Positions 9,311-17,556 are shown, counted from the stretch's first letter. The stretch: DNA of 29,477 nucleotides from an uncultured Marvinbryantia sp. (GCA_934373455.1 CAKRON010000022.1:1-29477); one strand, 5' to 3'. Program-made: numbers and translations. The notes: generated from the sequence alone by a model not told the origin.

Positions 9311-9336
9311 GGATGGGAGATTTTCCCATCCTTTTT
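9311..9336 (+). terminator. Rho-independent terminator of the methyltransferase gene
   Basis: Perfect 8-bp stem GGATGGGA/TCCCATCC with a 5-base loop, followed by TTTTT on the plus strand. It lies two bases from the end of the convergent phosphoesterase gene. The minus side is followed only by TTAAATATT, so it is a weaker stop for that gene. Confidence 0.9.
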
Positions 9337-9337
9337 A

Positions 9338-9964
9338 TTACATCAGATCTTCTCTCAGTTTTTTCTCATCTGCTTCATATTCAAATACACATCTCTCGTA
9401 TGCATTGATAATATTTGTTTCCTGATATTTATCATATCGTTTATGATTTCTTCCATAACTCATATGTACATGTCCATGAATAAAAAATTTTGGTTTATAC
9501 TTTTCCATCAAATTCACAAACACTCGAAATCCCTGATGCGGAAGATCTCGCCCATCATTTATCTCATATGCCGGAGCATGCGTCAGCAATATGTCAAATC
9601 CCCGATGTCTGAGCAGCTTCCATCGCAGCTTTCTGACTCTCTTTTCCATCTGTGCTTCCGTATACTGATGTTCTCCCGGCCGATATCTCATCGAGCCTCC
9701 AAGTCCCATAATTCTGATACCCTGATATACATAAATTGTATCATCTATGCAGGTACATCCTTCCGGTGGTCTCATCTGATATTTATCATCATGATTTCCG
9801 TGTATATAAAGCACCGGTGCTGAACACATCGTTACCAAAAAGGACAAATATTCCGGTGCAAGGTCGCCAGCTGATAAAATCAGGTCAATATCCTCTAGTT
9901 TTCCTCTTTCATAGAAATCCCATAAATACTTGGATTCCTCATCTGCAATAGCCAGTATCTTCAT
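9338..9964 (-). CDS. Metallophosphoesterase, calcineurin-like
   Basis: A 208-residue phosphoesterase with the usual metal-binding motifs: the AGDLAPE block, IHGNHDDKY (GNHD motif), LLTHAP and FIHGHVHMSYG (GHxH motif). The first motif is AIADEES, where many relatives have a DxH; here that histidine is not obvious. The start MKILAIADEE is used because a longer frame to 10015 would overlap the upstream gene and has no better SD; a GGAG lies inside the end of that gene. It starts seven bases after the upstream gene stops. The substrate is unknown; YfcE-like phosphodiesterases are the nearest type I recognise. Confidence 0.85.
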   Translation of the reverse strand: MKILAIADEESKYLWDFYERGKLEDIDLILSAGDLAPEYLSFLVTMCSAPVLYIHGNHDDKYQMRPPEGCTCIDDTIYVYQGIRIMGLGGSMRYRPGEHQYTEAQMEKRVRKLRWKLLRHRGFDILLTHAPAYEINDGRDLPHQGFRVFVNLMEKYKPKFFIHGHVHMSYGRNHKRYDKYQETNIINAYERCVFEYEADEKKLREDLM

Positions 9965-9971
9965 CTTACTT

Positions 9972-11888
9972 CTATTCTCCACGAATTCCCTGTTCCAGAA
10001 CCACAGGTTTTGCATGATCTGTCAGTTCAGACATTTTTGGAATTCTTCCTATTACATTGTCACACAGCCAGTCCATTGTAATAATCTTCTCTGGCGTTAA
10101 AGTTTTTTCTTTTTCTTCCTGGATTACTCCATTCTGTGAATATAGGGCTCCTGAAAATGGATTGAATTCTCCCTGACAAATTGTTTTCTTTAGAAGTTCA
10201 ATTAGTCTCTCTGTGCCGCGAGGCAAACTGCCGGAACAAATGACATCTACAATTCCTGCTGACATTCCCCACCAGTAATTCAAGGACTTCGTTCCATTTC
10301 CTTCTGAGTTCTTCCAATTTCCTTCCATAATATTCTGTATCATCTGTTCATAGAATTTTCCCCAGTGTAATACCGGCATTGCCAGATTATGGTGGCTGTC
10401 ATCGGCCAGCTCATATAATCCAAAATGTCTGGAACCCGTATTTTTATTTGGAATGATAATATTTCTTCCGGATACATAAGATACACCATGTTCTCTGAAT
10501 CGTTCTACATAATCAATATTCTTTTCTGATTCCCATTCTACGTATACCTTAGCTCTCGGATTAATCATCTGTGCTCCCAAAGCAAATGCGTTAATATTGG
10601 ATACGGTTCCATAGATCGGATAATCTGCCAGATATCCAAGTTTATCATTGGTTGTCATTGCTCCTGCGATAGCACCAATCAAAAATTTTGCTTCATAGAT
10701 TCGTGCATTATAATTACGTATCACGCCTTTATCTGACATCAACGAGCAGTTCAGAATTTTTACCTCTTTATGATCTAATGCTGTTTTCAGACTGGCATTA
10801 TACAAGACCGGAGAAGTTGTAAAGATGATTGTATTACCATCTGCTACTGCCTGACTCAATGCCTCCTCAGGATCCTGGAATTTTTCTGCAATATAAGTAG
10901 TTACCCTGATCTGATCAGGAAATGCCTGTTCCAGGTGCATTCTTCCAAGATCATGCAGATAAGTCCATGCAGACTTATGCGGATCCACTTCATGTACAAA
11001 CGCAATATTCTGAATTGGAGAACTTAGTGGAATTAATCTCTGAAAAAGCGGTTTTTTCTGTATTTCCGGATTCATCTTAATTTCCAGGCTTTCCTCCTGT
11101 CCCTGCGTTTCAAATACTTTCACACTTCTTGCAATTCGCATCTGCATTTCAGATGCAGTCATTTCTTTCATTTCTTTATATCCATAAATTTCCAAAAATG
11201 TCAGAAAGGAATCTCCAACAGTGCGTTCTTCATTCTCCTTTACAAGTGTACGGAATATATTTTCGAAACAAGCGTATACGGAGCTAAAATTTCTTCTGTC
11301 TTCCTCTGTCCATTTTTCTTTTTCCTGCTTTCCAAGTAAACTCTGCAGTCTCGCAAAGCTTCCTTCTTCTGAAAAATAGATATAATTCACTTCGGACAAG
11401 TCATAAAAATCCATAAATTCGTAATAAATTTTATTTGCCTTTTCCTCTGTACGATATGGCACAATTCTGGTCACTGTTCCGGGAATGGATACTGCATCAA
11501 AGTATTTTAATACACTGACTCTTTTATTTCCTTCCAAAACATAGAACTCATTCATATATTCATAGGCTACAATCGCATCACGGATTCCCTCTTTTAAATG
11601 TGATTCACAAAGATTCGACCATTTCAGTGCAAACTCTGTATTTTCTCCTAAAATTGGCATAAAATTGCAGGCAAATGCCTGTTTTCTCCCTGCCGTTTTG
11701 GTTCCGACAATTCGCTCTGCCGGTATCTGTACCAGCCCGAGAGGATATTCCATCACCGATTTTGCAGCCTCCGGGTTCTCGTCTAACACCTTCAAATACG
11801 GATCCCGTCTTTTTGCACTCTGAACTGCCATAGCCCGTTTTCCTAGTTTCACTGCTTTCAGATAGATTTCCATGCCTTCTTTTGCCAT
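9972..11888 (-). CDS. Cytoplasmic BMP-family sensor fused to a ParB-like domain
   Basis: A 638-residue protein of two recognisable parts. Residues about 40-145 resemble a ParB/sulfiredoxin-like nucleotide-binding domain, with the box VLEGNKRVSVLKYF around 117-130. Residues about 295-525 resemble the BMP (PnrA/Med) periplasmic-type nucleoside-binding domain, with IAFVHEVDPHKSAWTY, AKFLIGAIAGAM and INAFALGAQMINPRAKVYV. There is no signal peptide or lipobox, so it should act in the cytoplasm, unlike true transport lipoproteins. No permease or ATPase gene is nearby. It is first in an operon with the phosphoesterase gene. A role in sensing a nucleoside-like ligand is inferred from the domain family, not shown. 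Confidence 0.8.
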   Translation of the reverse strand: MAKEGMEIYLKAVKLGKRAMAVQSAKRRDPYLKVLDENPEAAKSVMEYPLGLVQIPAERIVGTKTAGRKQAFACNFMPILGENTEFALKWSNLCESHLKEGIRDAIVAYEYMNEFYVLEGNKRVSVLKYFDAVSIPGTVTRIVPYRTEEKANKIYYEFMDFYDLSEVNYIYFSEEGSFARLQSLLGKQEKEKWTEEDRRNFSSVYACFENIFRTLVKENEERTVGDSFLTFLEIYGYKEMKEMTASEMQMRIARSVKVFETQGQEESLEIKMNPEIQKKPLFQRLIPLSSPIQNIAFVHEVDPHKSAWTYLHDLGRMHLEQAFPDQIRVTTYIAEKFQDPEEALSQAVADGNTIIFTTSPVLYNASLKTALDHKEVKILNCSLMSDKGVIRNYNARIYEAKFLIGAIAGAMTTNDKLGYLADYPIYGTVSNINAFALGAQMINPRAKVYVEWESEKNIDYVERFREHGVSYVSGRNIIIPNKNTGSRHFGLYELADDSHHNLAMPVLHWGKFYEQMIQNIMEGNWKNSEGNGTKSLNYWWGMSAGIVDVICSGSLPRGTERLIELLKKTICQGEFNPFSGALYSQNGVIQEEKEKTLTPEKIITMDWLCDNVIGRIPKMSELTDHAKPVVLEQGIRGE

Positions 11889-11941
11889 AGTTTTTGCTCC
11901 CTCTCTTGTCTTATAAAAATTTTCACTGATATCCTCTTAAA

Positions 11942-11970
11942 ATTATATCTTGTATCAGATCCTTTTTCAA
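11942..11970 (-). promoter_or_regulatory. Promoter of the BMP/phosphoesterase operon
   Basis: On the minus strand TTGAAA (11965-11970) and a perfect TATAAT (11942-11947) are 17 bases apart. A GAGAGGGAG SD precedes the ATG at 11888. Confidence 0.82.
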
Positions 11971-11978
11971 CTTTTGTA

Positions 11979-12007
11979 CTGAATTTCTCATATAAATATG
12001 CTATACT
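11979..12007 (+). promoter_or_regulatory. Probable extended -10 promoter of the PfkB kinase gene
   Basis: TATACT at 12002-12007 preceded by TGc makes an extended -10 element. The region 17 bases upstream (CTGAAT, 11979-11984) is a weak -35. It is divergent to the BMP-gene promoter. Confidence 0.5.
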
Positions 12008-12041
12008 GGATAACATAAAATGACATAGGGAGGTTCCTATT

Positions 12042-13013
12042 ATGGCAGAAAAAACAATAGATGTAACTGCGCTTGGTGAGTTATTAATTGACTTTACAGA
12101 AAATGGCACAAGCGTTCAGGGAAATCCTATTCTGGAAGTAAACCCGGGCGGTGCACCATGTAATGTGCTTGCTATGCTTCAAAAGCTTGGAAAGCAGACT
12201 GCTTTTATCGGAAAAGTTGGAGATGATATGTTCGGCCGTCAGCTTACGGAAGCCGTATCTTCTGTCGGTGTTGATACGCGTGCACTTCTGGTTGACAAGG
12301 AAGTTCATACAACACTTGCTTTTGTTCATACTTATCCGGATGGCGACCGAGATTTTTCTTTCTATCGTAATCCAGGAGCAGATATGATGCTGACAAAGGA
12401 CGATGTAGACACTGATCTGATTCGTTCTTCTAAAATTTTCCATTTCGGTACTCTTTCTTCTACTCATGAGGGTGTACGCGAAGCTACACGTTACGCAATT
12501 GAAGTAGCAAAAGAAGCCGGTGATCTGATCAGCTTTGACCCAAATTTACGTCCACCACTCTGGTCATCCCTGGATGATGCAAGACGCGAAATTGAGTATG
12601 GACTTGGAAAATGCGATATTTTAAAGATTTCAGACAATGAAGTGGAATTTCTGTTTCATACCACCGATTACGATCTTGGTGCAAAATTATTGCAGGAAAA
12701 ATACCATATTCCACTGATTCTGATAACACTTGGACCAAATGGAAGCCGTGCTTACTATAAAGATCTCCGTGTAGAAGTTGCTCCATTCCTGCAGGAACAT
12801 ACAATTGAGACTACCGGCGCCGGTGACACTTTCTGTGCAAGTTCCCTGAATTATATTCTGGAACATGGTCTAGATCACCTTACTGAAAAAGATCTGACTG
12901 ATCTGCTCACTTTTGCCAATGCAGCAGCATCATTAATTACCACCAAAAAGGGAGCTTTGAAAGTAATGCCTGAGAAAGAGGATGTACTTGCCTTCCTGGC
13001 TTCCCGATCATAA
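12042..13013 (+). CDS. scrK: PfkB-family carbohydrate kinase, probable fructokinase
   Basis: A 323-residue ribokinase/PfkB-family kinase. It starts MAEKTIDVTALGELLIDFTE. The first PfkB signature is seen as NPGGAPCNVLAMLQKLG; the second, with the catalytic base Asp, as TTGAGDTFCASSLNY. The SFDPNLRPPLW segment and overall length fit bacterial fructokinases that make fructose-6-phosphate, but other sugars cannot be excluded from sequence alone. A GGGAGG SD lies before the ATG. No transporter or hydrolase for sucrose is close by; the only downstream partner is a HicB-like gene 22 bases away. Confidence 0.87.
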   Translation: MAEKTIDVTALGELLIDFTENGTSVQGNPILEVNPGGAPCNVLAMLQKLGKQTAFIGKVGDDMFGRQLTEAVSSVGVDTRALLVDKEVHTTLAFVHTYPDGDRDFSFYRNPGADMMLTKDDVDTDLIRSSKIFHFGTLSSTHEGVREATRYAIEVAKEAGDLISFDPNLRPPLWSSLDDARREIEYGLGKCDILKISDNEVEFLFHTTDYDLGAKLLQEKYHIPLILITLGPNGSRAYYKDLRVEVAPFLQEHTIETTGAGDTFCASSLNYILEHGLDHLTEKDLTDLLTFANAAASLITTKKGALKVMPEKEDVLAFLASRS

Positions 13014-13035
13014 AATAAAAGAGGAGAAATTCATT

Positions 13036-13311
13036 ATGAAATTTATTTATCCAGCCATTTTTCATCAGACAGAAGATGGTATGTATCATGGTTATTTTCC
13101 AGATCTGGAAGATTGCCTGTCATCCGGTGAGACTCTGGATGATGCCATTGAGGATGCGAATGAAGCAGCCTGCAACTGGATTTCTGTTGAACTAGACGAA
13201 GGCGGTCATCTTCCACCGGTATCTGATCCTTCCGACCTTATTCTAAAGGAAGGTGAAATACTAAGAAATATTGCCGCCAATATCAGATTGTTTGAAGGAT
13301 ACGATGAATAA
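13036..13311 (+). CDS. Orphan HicB-like protein
   Basis: A 91-residue protein matching the N-terminal fold of HicB antitoxins: MKFIYPAIFHQTEDGMYHGY, then the core FPDLEDCLSSGETLDDAIED with the typical acidic and Gly residues. HicB partners usually neutralise the HicA RNase, but no hicA-like gene lies on either side and no clear C-terminal DNA-binding domain is seen. A GAGGAGAAA SD sets this start. It follows the kinase gene by 22 bases and ends before a terminator, so it is the last gene of that unit. A stand-alone role is inferred. Confidence 0.8.
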   Translation: MKFIYPAIFHQTEDGMYHGYFPDLEDCLSSGETLDDAIEDANEAACNWISVELDEGGHLPPVSDPSDLILKEGEILRNIAANIRLFEGYDE

Positions 13312-13332
13312 TTCAGACATCTTACCCAAAAT

Positions 13333-13364
13333 AAAGGACCGGGGAATGTTTTCCTCAGTCCTTT
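13333..13364 (+). terminator. Terminator between hicB-like gene and pepE-like gene
   Basis: AAAGGAC (13333-13339) pairs with GTCCTTT (13358-13364); an inner GGGAA/TTCCT pairing extends it. It is followed by ATTTATT on plus. As the A/T flank is symmetric it may also stop the convergent minus-strand gene. Confidence 0.7.
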
Positions 13365-13369
13365 ATTTA

Positions 13370-14104
13370 TTAAAGCATATTCACCTGATCAGCTTCTCCG
13401 ATTTTTTTGATCTTGTTGTTTCTGATCATATATCCCTCTCCATGTAACTCTTCTTTTCCATCACGCTGTAATATAAAGCTTCCATCCGGGATCAGGTAAA
13501 ATTCTCTGCCCACACTGTCTACGCATGCAATATCTTCCAGCATTCTCTTTCCATCCAGCATTTCATCTTTCAGCACATTATAATGCGGTATCACTCTTCT
13601 TCTTGTCAATCCCAATCCTTCCATAAAACGACGATATCGACGATTACAACTTTCTCCTTCCAGTTCCGGCATCGCATATACTTCTTCCGCACAGTTCATA
13701 CTTCCCGCACTGATCCCCATAACATTTCCCCGGAACTGATTCAACAAGTGTCTTAAATGAATAAATTCAAAAAATTCGTTTTGTGTCGGAACATGTCCTC
13801 CTCCCAGTATAATAAAATCATATTCCGACAAATTATGCATCACTGTCTCTACATTTCTATAATCACAAACTGTAAATGTTCCAACATCCAGGCCGGATTT
13901 TACTATCCTGTCTTCCAGAAACTCACCCATTTCATTATTTTTTGTATATTGCATGGGATCTGCACAGATCAAAAGACATCTTGTCTTCTTTTTCCAGTCT
14001 TTTTTCAATTCCTCCAATAAACCGTTTGACGGATCCAGACCTTCAAATGTACTTTCTCCTCCTTTATACATTCCTGTCGGACTGCTTGTCAGATATAATA
14101 CCAT
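13370..14104 (-). CDS. Peptidase S51 family protein (dipeptidase E / cyanophycinase-like)
   Basis: A 244-residue class I glutamine-amidotransferase-like protein of peptidase family S51. The nucleophile elbow is GISAGSMN, with Ser132 as the predicted catalytic serine, and the GGGHV loop (101-105) lies before it, as expected. Known relatives cleave N-terminal aspartyl dipeptides or cyanophycin; the substrate here is not decided by the sequence. The GTGAGG SD precedes the ATG. A TATAAT (14176-14181) is its likely -10 box with a weak -35. It is alone, convergent to the kinase-hicB unit. Confidence 0.85.
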   Translation of the reverse strand: MVLYLTSSPTGMYKGGESTFEGLDPSNGLLEELKKDWKKKTRCLLICADPMQYTKNNEMGEFLEDRIVKSGLDVGTFTVCDYRNVETVMHNLSEYDFIILGGGHVPTQNEFFEFIHLRHLLNQFRGNVMGISAGSMNCAEEVYAMPELEGESCNRRYRRFMEGLGLTRRRVIPHYNVLKDEMLDGKRMLEDIACVDSVGREFYLIPDGSFILQRDGKEELHGEGYMIRNNKIKKIGEADQVNML

Positions 14105-14135
14105 ATCGCATGCCTCACTTTTTTAAGCTAATTTG

Positions 14136-14168
14136 TTGTCCACCGTCTGTCGAGGTGGGCGACACCTC
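14136..14168 (-). promoter_or_regulatory. Alternative hairpins in the leader of the S51 peptidase gene
   Basis: Between the TATAAT (14176-14181) and the ATG, two short stems share bases and exclude each other: CCACC with GGTGG (5 bp) and GAGGTG with CACCTC (6 bp). There is no U-run. Whether they regulate anything is unknown. Confidence 0.3.
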
Positions 14169-14223
14169 TTATCTGATTATACCCCCGTTTTTATTCTGAT
14201 GCTACTAAAAATAAACATAAATT

Positions 14224-14261
14224 AAGCCCGATCGTTTTCTTTTCTTCACGACCGGGCTTTT
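14224..14261 (-). terminator. Terminator-like hairpin at the end of the repeat region
   Basis: AAGCCCGATCG (14224-14234) pairs with CGACCGGGCTT (14249-14259) with a single mismatch and a loop of 14 bases. On the minus strand TTAATTTATG follows; on the plus strand TTTAAT follows. It would end a transcript coming from the promoter at 14687-14715, or from sbcC. Its direction is not certain. Confidence 0.6.
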
Positions 14262-14680
14262 AATGAAATTCCAGTAATTTCATTGTCTACACCTTCACTT
14301 TCTCAGATTATGGGGTACATCACTTAAGTTTTCTTTGGACTATACCTCCTATCTTTATTCTGTTTTTCGTTATGCACATTCTATTCCATTGGATTGTATT
14401 AAATTGTACCTCTTTTAATTTGCTTATGGGATAAATTTCTCATCTCATTGGAGTGTACCTCTTTCTTTTATTTTGTTCCTTTGGAATTTTCTTATGCCAT
14501 TGGACTATACCTCTCTTTTATTATACTATGGAGCTCGTTCTTTCATTGCGATCATCTTCTTTATCTTATTGTATCATCTATGTGAACTCCTAAGAGATTA
14601 TCTATCAGATTATTCTAACGTCCCAACGGTAACACCTCTTTCTTTTATTATTTGTTTTATCTGTTCTCTCTTTCTTTGTT
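14260..14680 (-). ncRNA. Candidate small transcript with a chain of SD-led mini-ORFs
   Basis: No normal gene is present, but on the minus strand a promoter (14687-14715) and a terminator-like hairpin (14224-14261) bracket this A/G-rich stretch. It holds repeated units near AAGAGAGGTATAGTCCAATG. SD-like sites precede very short frames: M-A-stop (14492-14500), M-R-stop (14440-14448), M-E-stop (14381-14389), M-I-Q-stop (14566-14577) and possibly TTG-G-R-stop (14615-14626). The last frame, MKLLEFH (14260-14283), starts inside a perfect palindrome of two 8-base arms (14263-14283). I recognise no RNA family. Transcription and function are inferred from sequence only. Confidence 0.45.
14343..14638 (-). 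repeat. Degenerate direct repeats around an AGAGGT core
   Basis: Copies of an AGAGGTATAGTCCAATG-like unit have their GAGGTA cores at 14343, 14407, 14456 and 14508 (49-64 bases apart). A more diverged copy is at 14633. Flanks are also shared: AATAAAAGA before the core, and ATGAGAAA or ATAAGAAA after it in two copies. The copy at 14407 has about ten extra bases between core and ATG, and the copy at 14343 lacks the ATG. Confidence 0.6.
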
Positions 14681-14686
14681 ATCTGT

Positions 14687-14715
14687 ATATTAGCATATAT
14701 ATCTATTTCTGTCAA
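14687..14715 (-). promoter_or_regulatory. Strong promoter just downstream of sbcC
   Basis: On the minus strand a perfect -35 TTGACA (14710-14715) and a -10 TAATAT (14687-14692) preceded by TGc (extended -10) are spaced by 17 bases. No protein gene follows for almost 600 bases, so it would drive the candidate small transcript. Confidence 0.65.
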
Positions 14716-14760
14716 TATCTTTATTTTATTTTTTATAATAGTCAGACAATTCTTGCAATT

Positions 14761-17556
14761 CTATCGTATCCATTTCACATGGCTGCCTTTCTGATCTTTG
14801 GTTACCAAGATTTGTTCATCTATTTCCTGCTTCAGTTCTGTTACATGGGATATCATCCCAATCATCTTTGTTCCGCCAGCCATGCGCTTCAGTACTCTGA
14901 CAGCTTGATTTCTCGCATGTTCATCCAATGAGCCGAATCCCTCATCAATAAACATCATATCCAGCTGAATTGCTGCACAGCTTTGCTGAATCTGATCTGC
15001 CATTCCAAGTGCCAGCGATAACGCAGCCATAAAAGATTCTCCTCCGGAAAGTGTTCTCACTTCCCGTTCTTTTCCGGTCACTGTGGAATATACCATCAGA
15101 TCCAGCCCATGGTTTTTCCCCTCTCCGGCTTTTTCCAGCCGATACATTCTAAGCTCATACTGACCTGCTGACATTTCAGCAAATCTTCGATTCGCTGCAT
15201 ACAGTATCTGCTTCAGGTAATATCTCTGCACAAATGTCTCGATATCCATTCTGGATCCTGTCACATTTCCGGACAGCAGCTGATAAAGGTGCTCTGTTTT
15301 TCGGAATTCTTCTATCACTGCACCCCTGTTTTTTTCATTTTCTTTCAATGTTTCCCACGCTTTTCTATTTGTCTGAAGCTGTGCATTGCAAGATTCCAGT
15401 CTTTCCCGCTGCTCCCGAAGCTGTTCTTCTGACTGTTTTTTACAAGTCTCCAACATTTCCATATCCGGATATGTTTCCTGATTAATTTCTTTCTGCGCTG
15501 ATATATACCGCTGCCTTGCCGCAGCCATCTCTTCTCTTGCTGCATCCAGATCTTTCTGCATTCTTTTTGCATCTCTGTCTGTATAATTGGATGCTACTAT
15601 TTTCCACTCTTCCTCCGTGATCTGTCCTTCTCTCAAAACAGTCTGATATTTCTCTGATTTATCCAGTTCTTCTTTTCTTTTGGATGGTATCTCTTCTTCA
15701 TACTGAGTTAAAAGTGTCTGTGCTTTTTCCAGCTCCGTTTCTGCTATTCTTGCACATCTTCTGGCATCCTGATACAACTGTTCTTTTTCTTTGCGCTGTT
15801 TTGCTGATTCTTCTTTTTCCTTTTTCGCCTCTTCTTCTGAGGAATAGTTTTCAGACGGTTTTAGTTCTTCCATCCTCACCCGGCTGCCTTCCAATTCCGC
15901 TTTTGCCTTTGTTAACTGCTCCTGAACATGATGCTGCTGTTCTTGTGCAGACCGATTCAATTCTTCCACATATCCGGCTGCCTTTTCCTGTGTTTTCTGC
16001 AGAGAATCAAGTTCTTTTTGCAAGCGATCCAGTTCCTCTCTGGTTGGCAGTTCTTTTTCTACTTTTAATCTGCATGGATTTGGATGTATCAGAGAGCCAC
16101 ATACCGGACACGGCTGACCCGGTTTCAGTTTTTCTTTTGCCAGAAGTCCTGCCTGGGCATCCAGGAAAAATGTCTGTTTTGCCAGATATTCTTCATTTTT
16201 TAATAAGTAGCTTTCCTTACTTCTGGTGTAGGCGAACTGTGCTTCCCCTATTTTTTCTTCAAACGCTTTCTGAATATCCTTATATTTCTTTTCAATCTGT
16301 TTCACCAGTCTATTCTTACGCTCGTTCTCAAACACTGCCAATTTGTATCTTTCCATTATTTCCAGGACTTTTTCTACTTTTTCCGTTACTCTTGTATCTT
16401 GTTCCACGGCTTCCTGATACTTTTTTTCTGCCAGGGCTTCTTTTTCTTTATCTGTTGTTTTAAGTTCTGTCAGTGTTGGAAGTTTTTCTCTCAGAATATC
16501 TCTTTTTTCTTCTGTCTCTGTTCTTCTTGTCTTTGCCTCCTGCCACTGTCTGTATATTTCTTTTATTTCACTTGCCTTACGGATCTGTTGTATTCTTTTC
16601 TCCGTCTCTTCTCTTTCTTCTGTCTTCTGTTCAAACTGCTCCAACAGTTTACCTGCTTCTGCTTTTTGGTTGTAATACTTTAATAGATTCTGACCATGCA
16701 ACACTGCCTCGCGATCTGCATCTCTTTTTTGGGTTGATTCCTCATACAACCGTTCATTTTCTTTTTTCTTTATTTCCAAAAACACACATAATTGTTCCAG
16801 GTTCTGCGTCAATGCTTCCAGATCCGTGGCAGAGAGCTTCTCCGATGATATTACCTGACGTTTAAGGTGAAACAGATTTTCTGCCAGGTCGTATTCTTCC
16901 GGAATTGTAATGTGCGCTGCTTCTGTCTGACAGATTGTTCGTATCTGTTCGATCATACTGCGTTTTTCTTTTCTTTTTTCTGCCAGATTTTCTGTCAGTT
17001 TCTGATAAAATTCTGTCTGAAATAATTTACGAAAAATGATTTTCTTCTCATCTGAGCGCAAACGAAGAAGTTCCATAAATTCTCCCTGCGCAATCATAGC
17101 CACCTGCATAAACTGCGCTTTCGTCAGACCTACGATTTCTTCCAGCTTTTTATCTGCCTCTTTTTGTGGGTATTCCATACCATCCGGCATGATAAGTGTC
17201 ACCGATGCGCTGACTTCCACGACTCCTGTGCCACGTTTTTTGGGACGTATATGTCTTGGTATTCTGCGAACTGTATAGATTTCATTCTCGGCATCCTTTT
17301 TATTTGCAAACTCCAATTCTACGTAAGGTTCTGTTTTGCTGCTATATTGACTCTGTAATTCTGTTCCGTCTTTCTTATTGTTTCCTGAGCTTGCCTCTCC
17401 ATATAACGCAAATACAATAGCATCAAAAATTGTTGTTTTACCGGATCCCGTATCTCCACTGATCAGGAACAGATTTTGTTTTAATCCTGAAAAATCTATC
17501 TCCGTTTTTTCACCATAAGATCCAAATGCCTGCATCGTTAATTTCATTGGTCTCAT
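14761..17556 (-). CDS. sbcC: Exonuclease SbcCD subunit C (SMC-like ATPase)
   Basis: A 931-residue SMC/Rad50-like ATPase that works with SbcD to cut hairpins and process DNA ends. Walker A is GDTGSGKTT at about 34-42. Long coiled coils flank the zinc hook CPVCG, with Cys483 and Cys486. The signature LSGGESFMAALSLALG and Walker B MFIDEGFGSLDEHA follow at the C-terminal end. The length is normal for Firmicutes. Its start overlaps the sbcD stop in an ATGA junction, so it is translationally coupled to sbcD. It is followed by the repeat-rich region. Confidence 0.96.
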   Translation of the reverse strand: MRPMKLTMQAFGSYGEKTEIDFSGLKQNLFLISGDTGSGKTTIFDAIVFALYGEASSGNNKKDGTELQSQYSSKTEPYVELEFANKKDAENEIYTVRRIPRHIRPKKRGTGVVEVSASVTLIMPDGMEYPQKEADKKLEEIVGLTKAQFMQVAMIAQGEFMELLRLRSDEKKIIFRKLFQTEFYQKLTENLAEKRKEKRSMIEQIRTICQTEAAHITIPEEYDLAENLFHLKRQVISSEKLSATDLEALTQNLEQLCVFLEIKKKENERLYEESTQKRDADREAVLHGQNLLKYYNQKAEAGKLLEQFEQKTEEREETEKRIQQIRKASEIKEIYRQWQEAKTRRTETEEKRDILREKLPTLTELKTTDKEKEALAEKKYQEAVEQDTRVTEKVEKVLEIMERYKLAVFENERKNRLVKQIEKKYKDIQKAFEEKIGEAQFAYTRSKESYLLKNEEYLAKQTFFLDAQAGLLAKEKLKPGQPCPVCGSLIHPNPCRLKVEKELPTREELDRLQKELDSLQKTQEKAAGYVEELNRSAQEQQHHVQEQLTKAKAELEGSRVRMEELKPSENYSSEEEAKKEKEESAKQRKEKEQLYQDARRCARIAETELEKAQTLLTQYEEEIPSKRKEELDKSEKYQTVLREGQITEEEWKIVASNYTDRDAKRMQKDLDAAREEMAAARQRYISAQKEINQETYPDMEMLETCKKQSEEQLREQRERLESCNAQLQTNRKAWETLKENEKNRGAVIEEFRKTEHLYQLLSGNVTGSRMDIETFVQRYYLKQILYAANRRFAEMSAGQYELRMYRLEKAGEGKNHGLDLMVYSTVTGKEREVRTLSGGESFMAALSLALGMADQIQQSCAAIQLDMMFIDEGFGSLDEHARNQAVRVLKRMAGGTKMIGMISHVTELKQEIDEQILVTKDQKGSHVKWIR

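Noticed and set aside
11974..12007. TTGTAC as the -35 of the kinase promoter
   Set aside because: It is 22 bases from TATACT, too far; an extended -10 is the better reading.
14343..14638. CRISPR array
   Set aside because: The repeats are degenerate, unequal in spacing and not separated by unique spacers of constant length; no cas genes are near.
14473..14931. Plus-strand frame of 152 residues, hydrophobic, after the S51 peptidase gene
   Set aside because: It runs antisense into the end of sbcC, lacks an SD and its composition follows from the C/T-rich strand of the repeat region.
15684..16463. Plus-strand frame of 259 residues, Leu/Phe-rich
   Set aside because: Antisense of the sbcC coiled-coil region; the hydrophobic look comes from reverse-complemented Glu/Lys codons.
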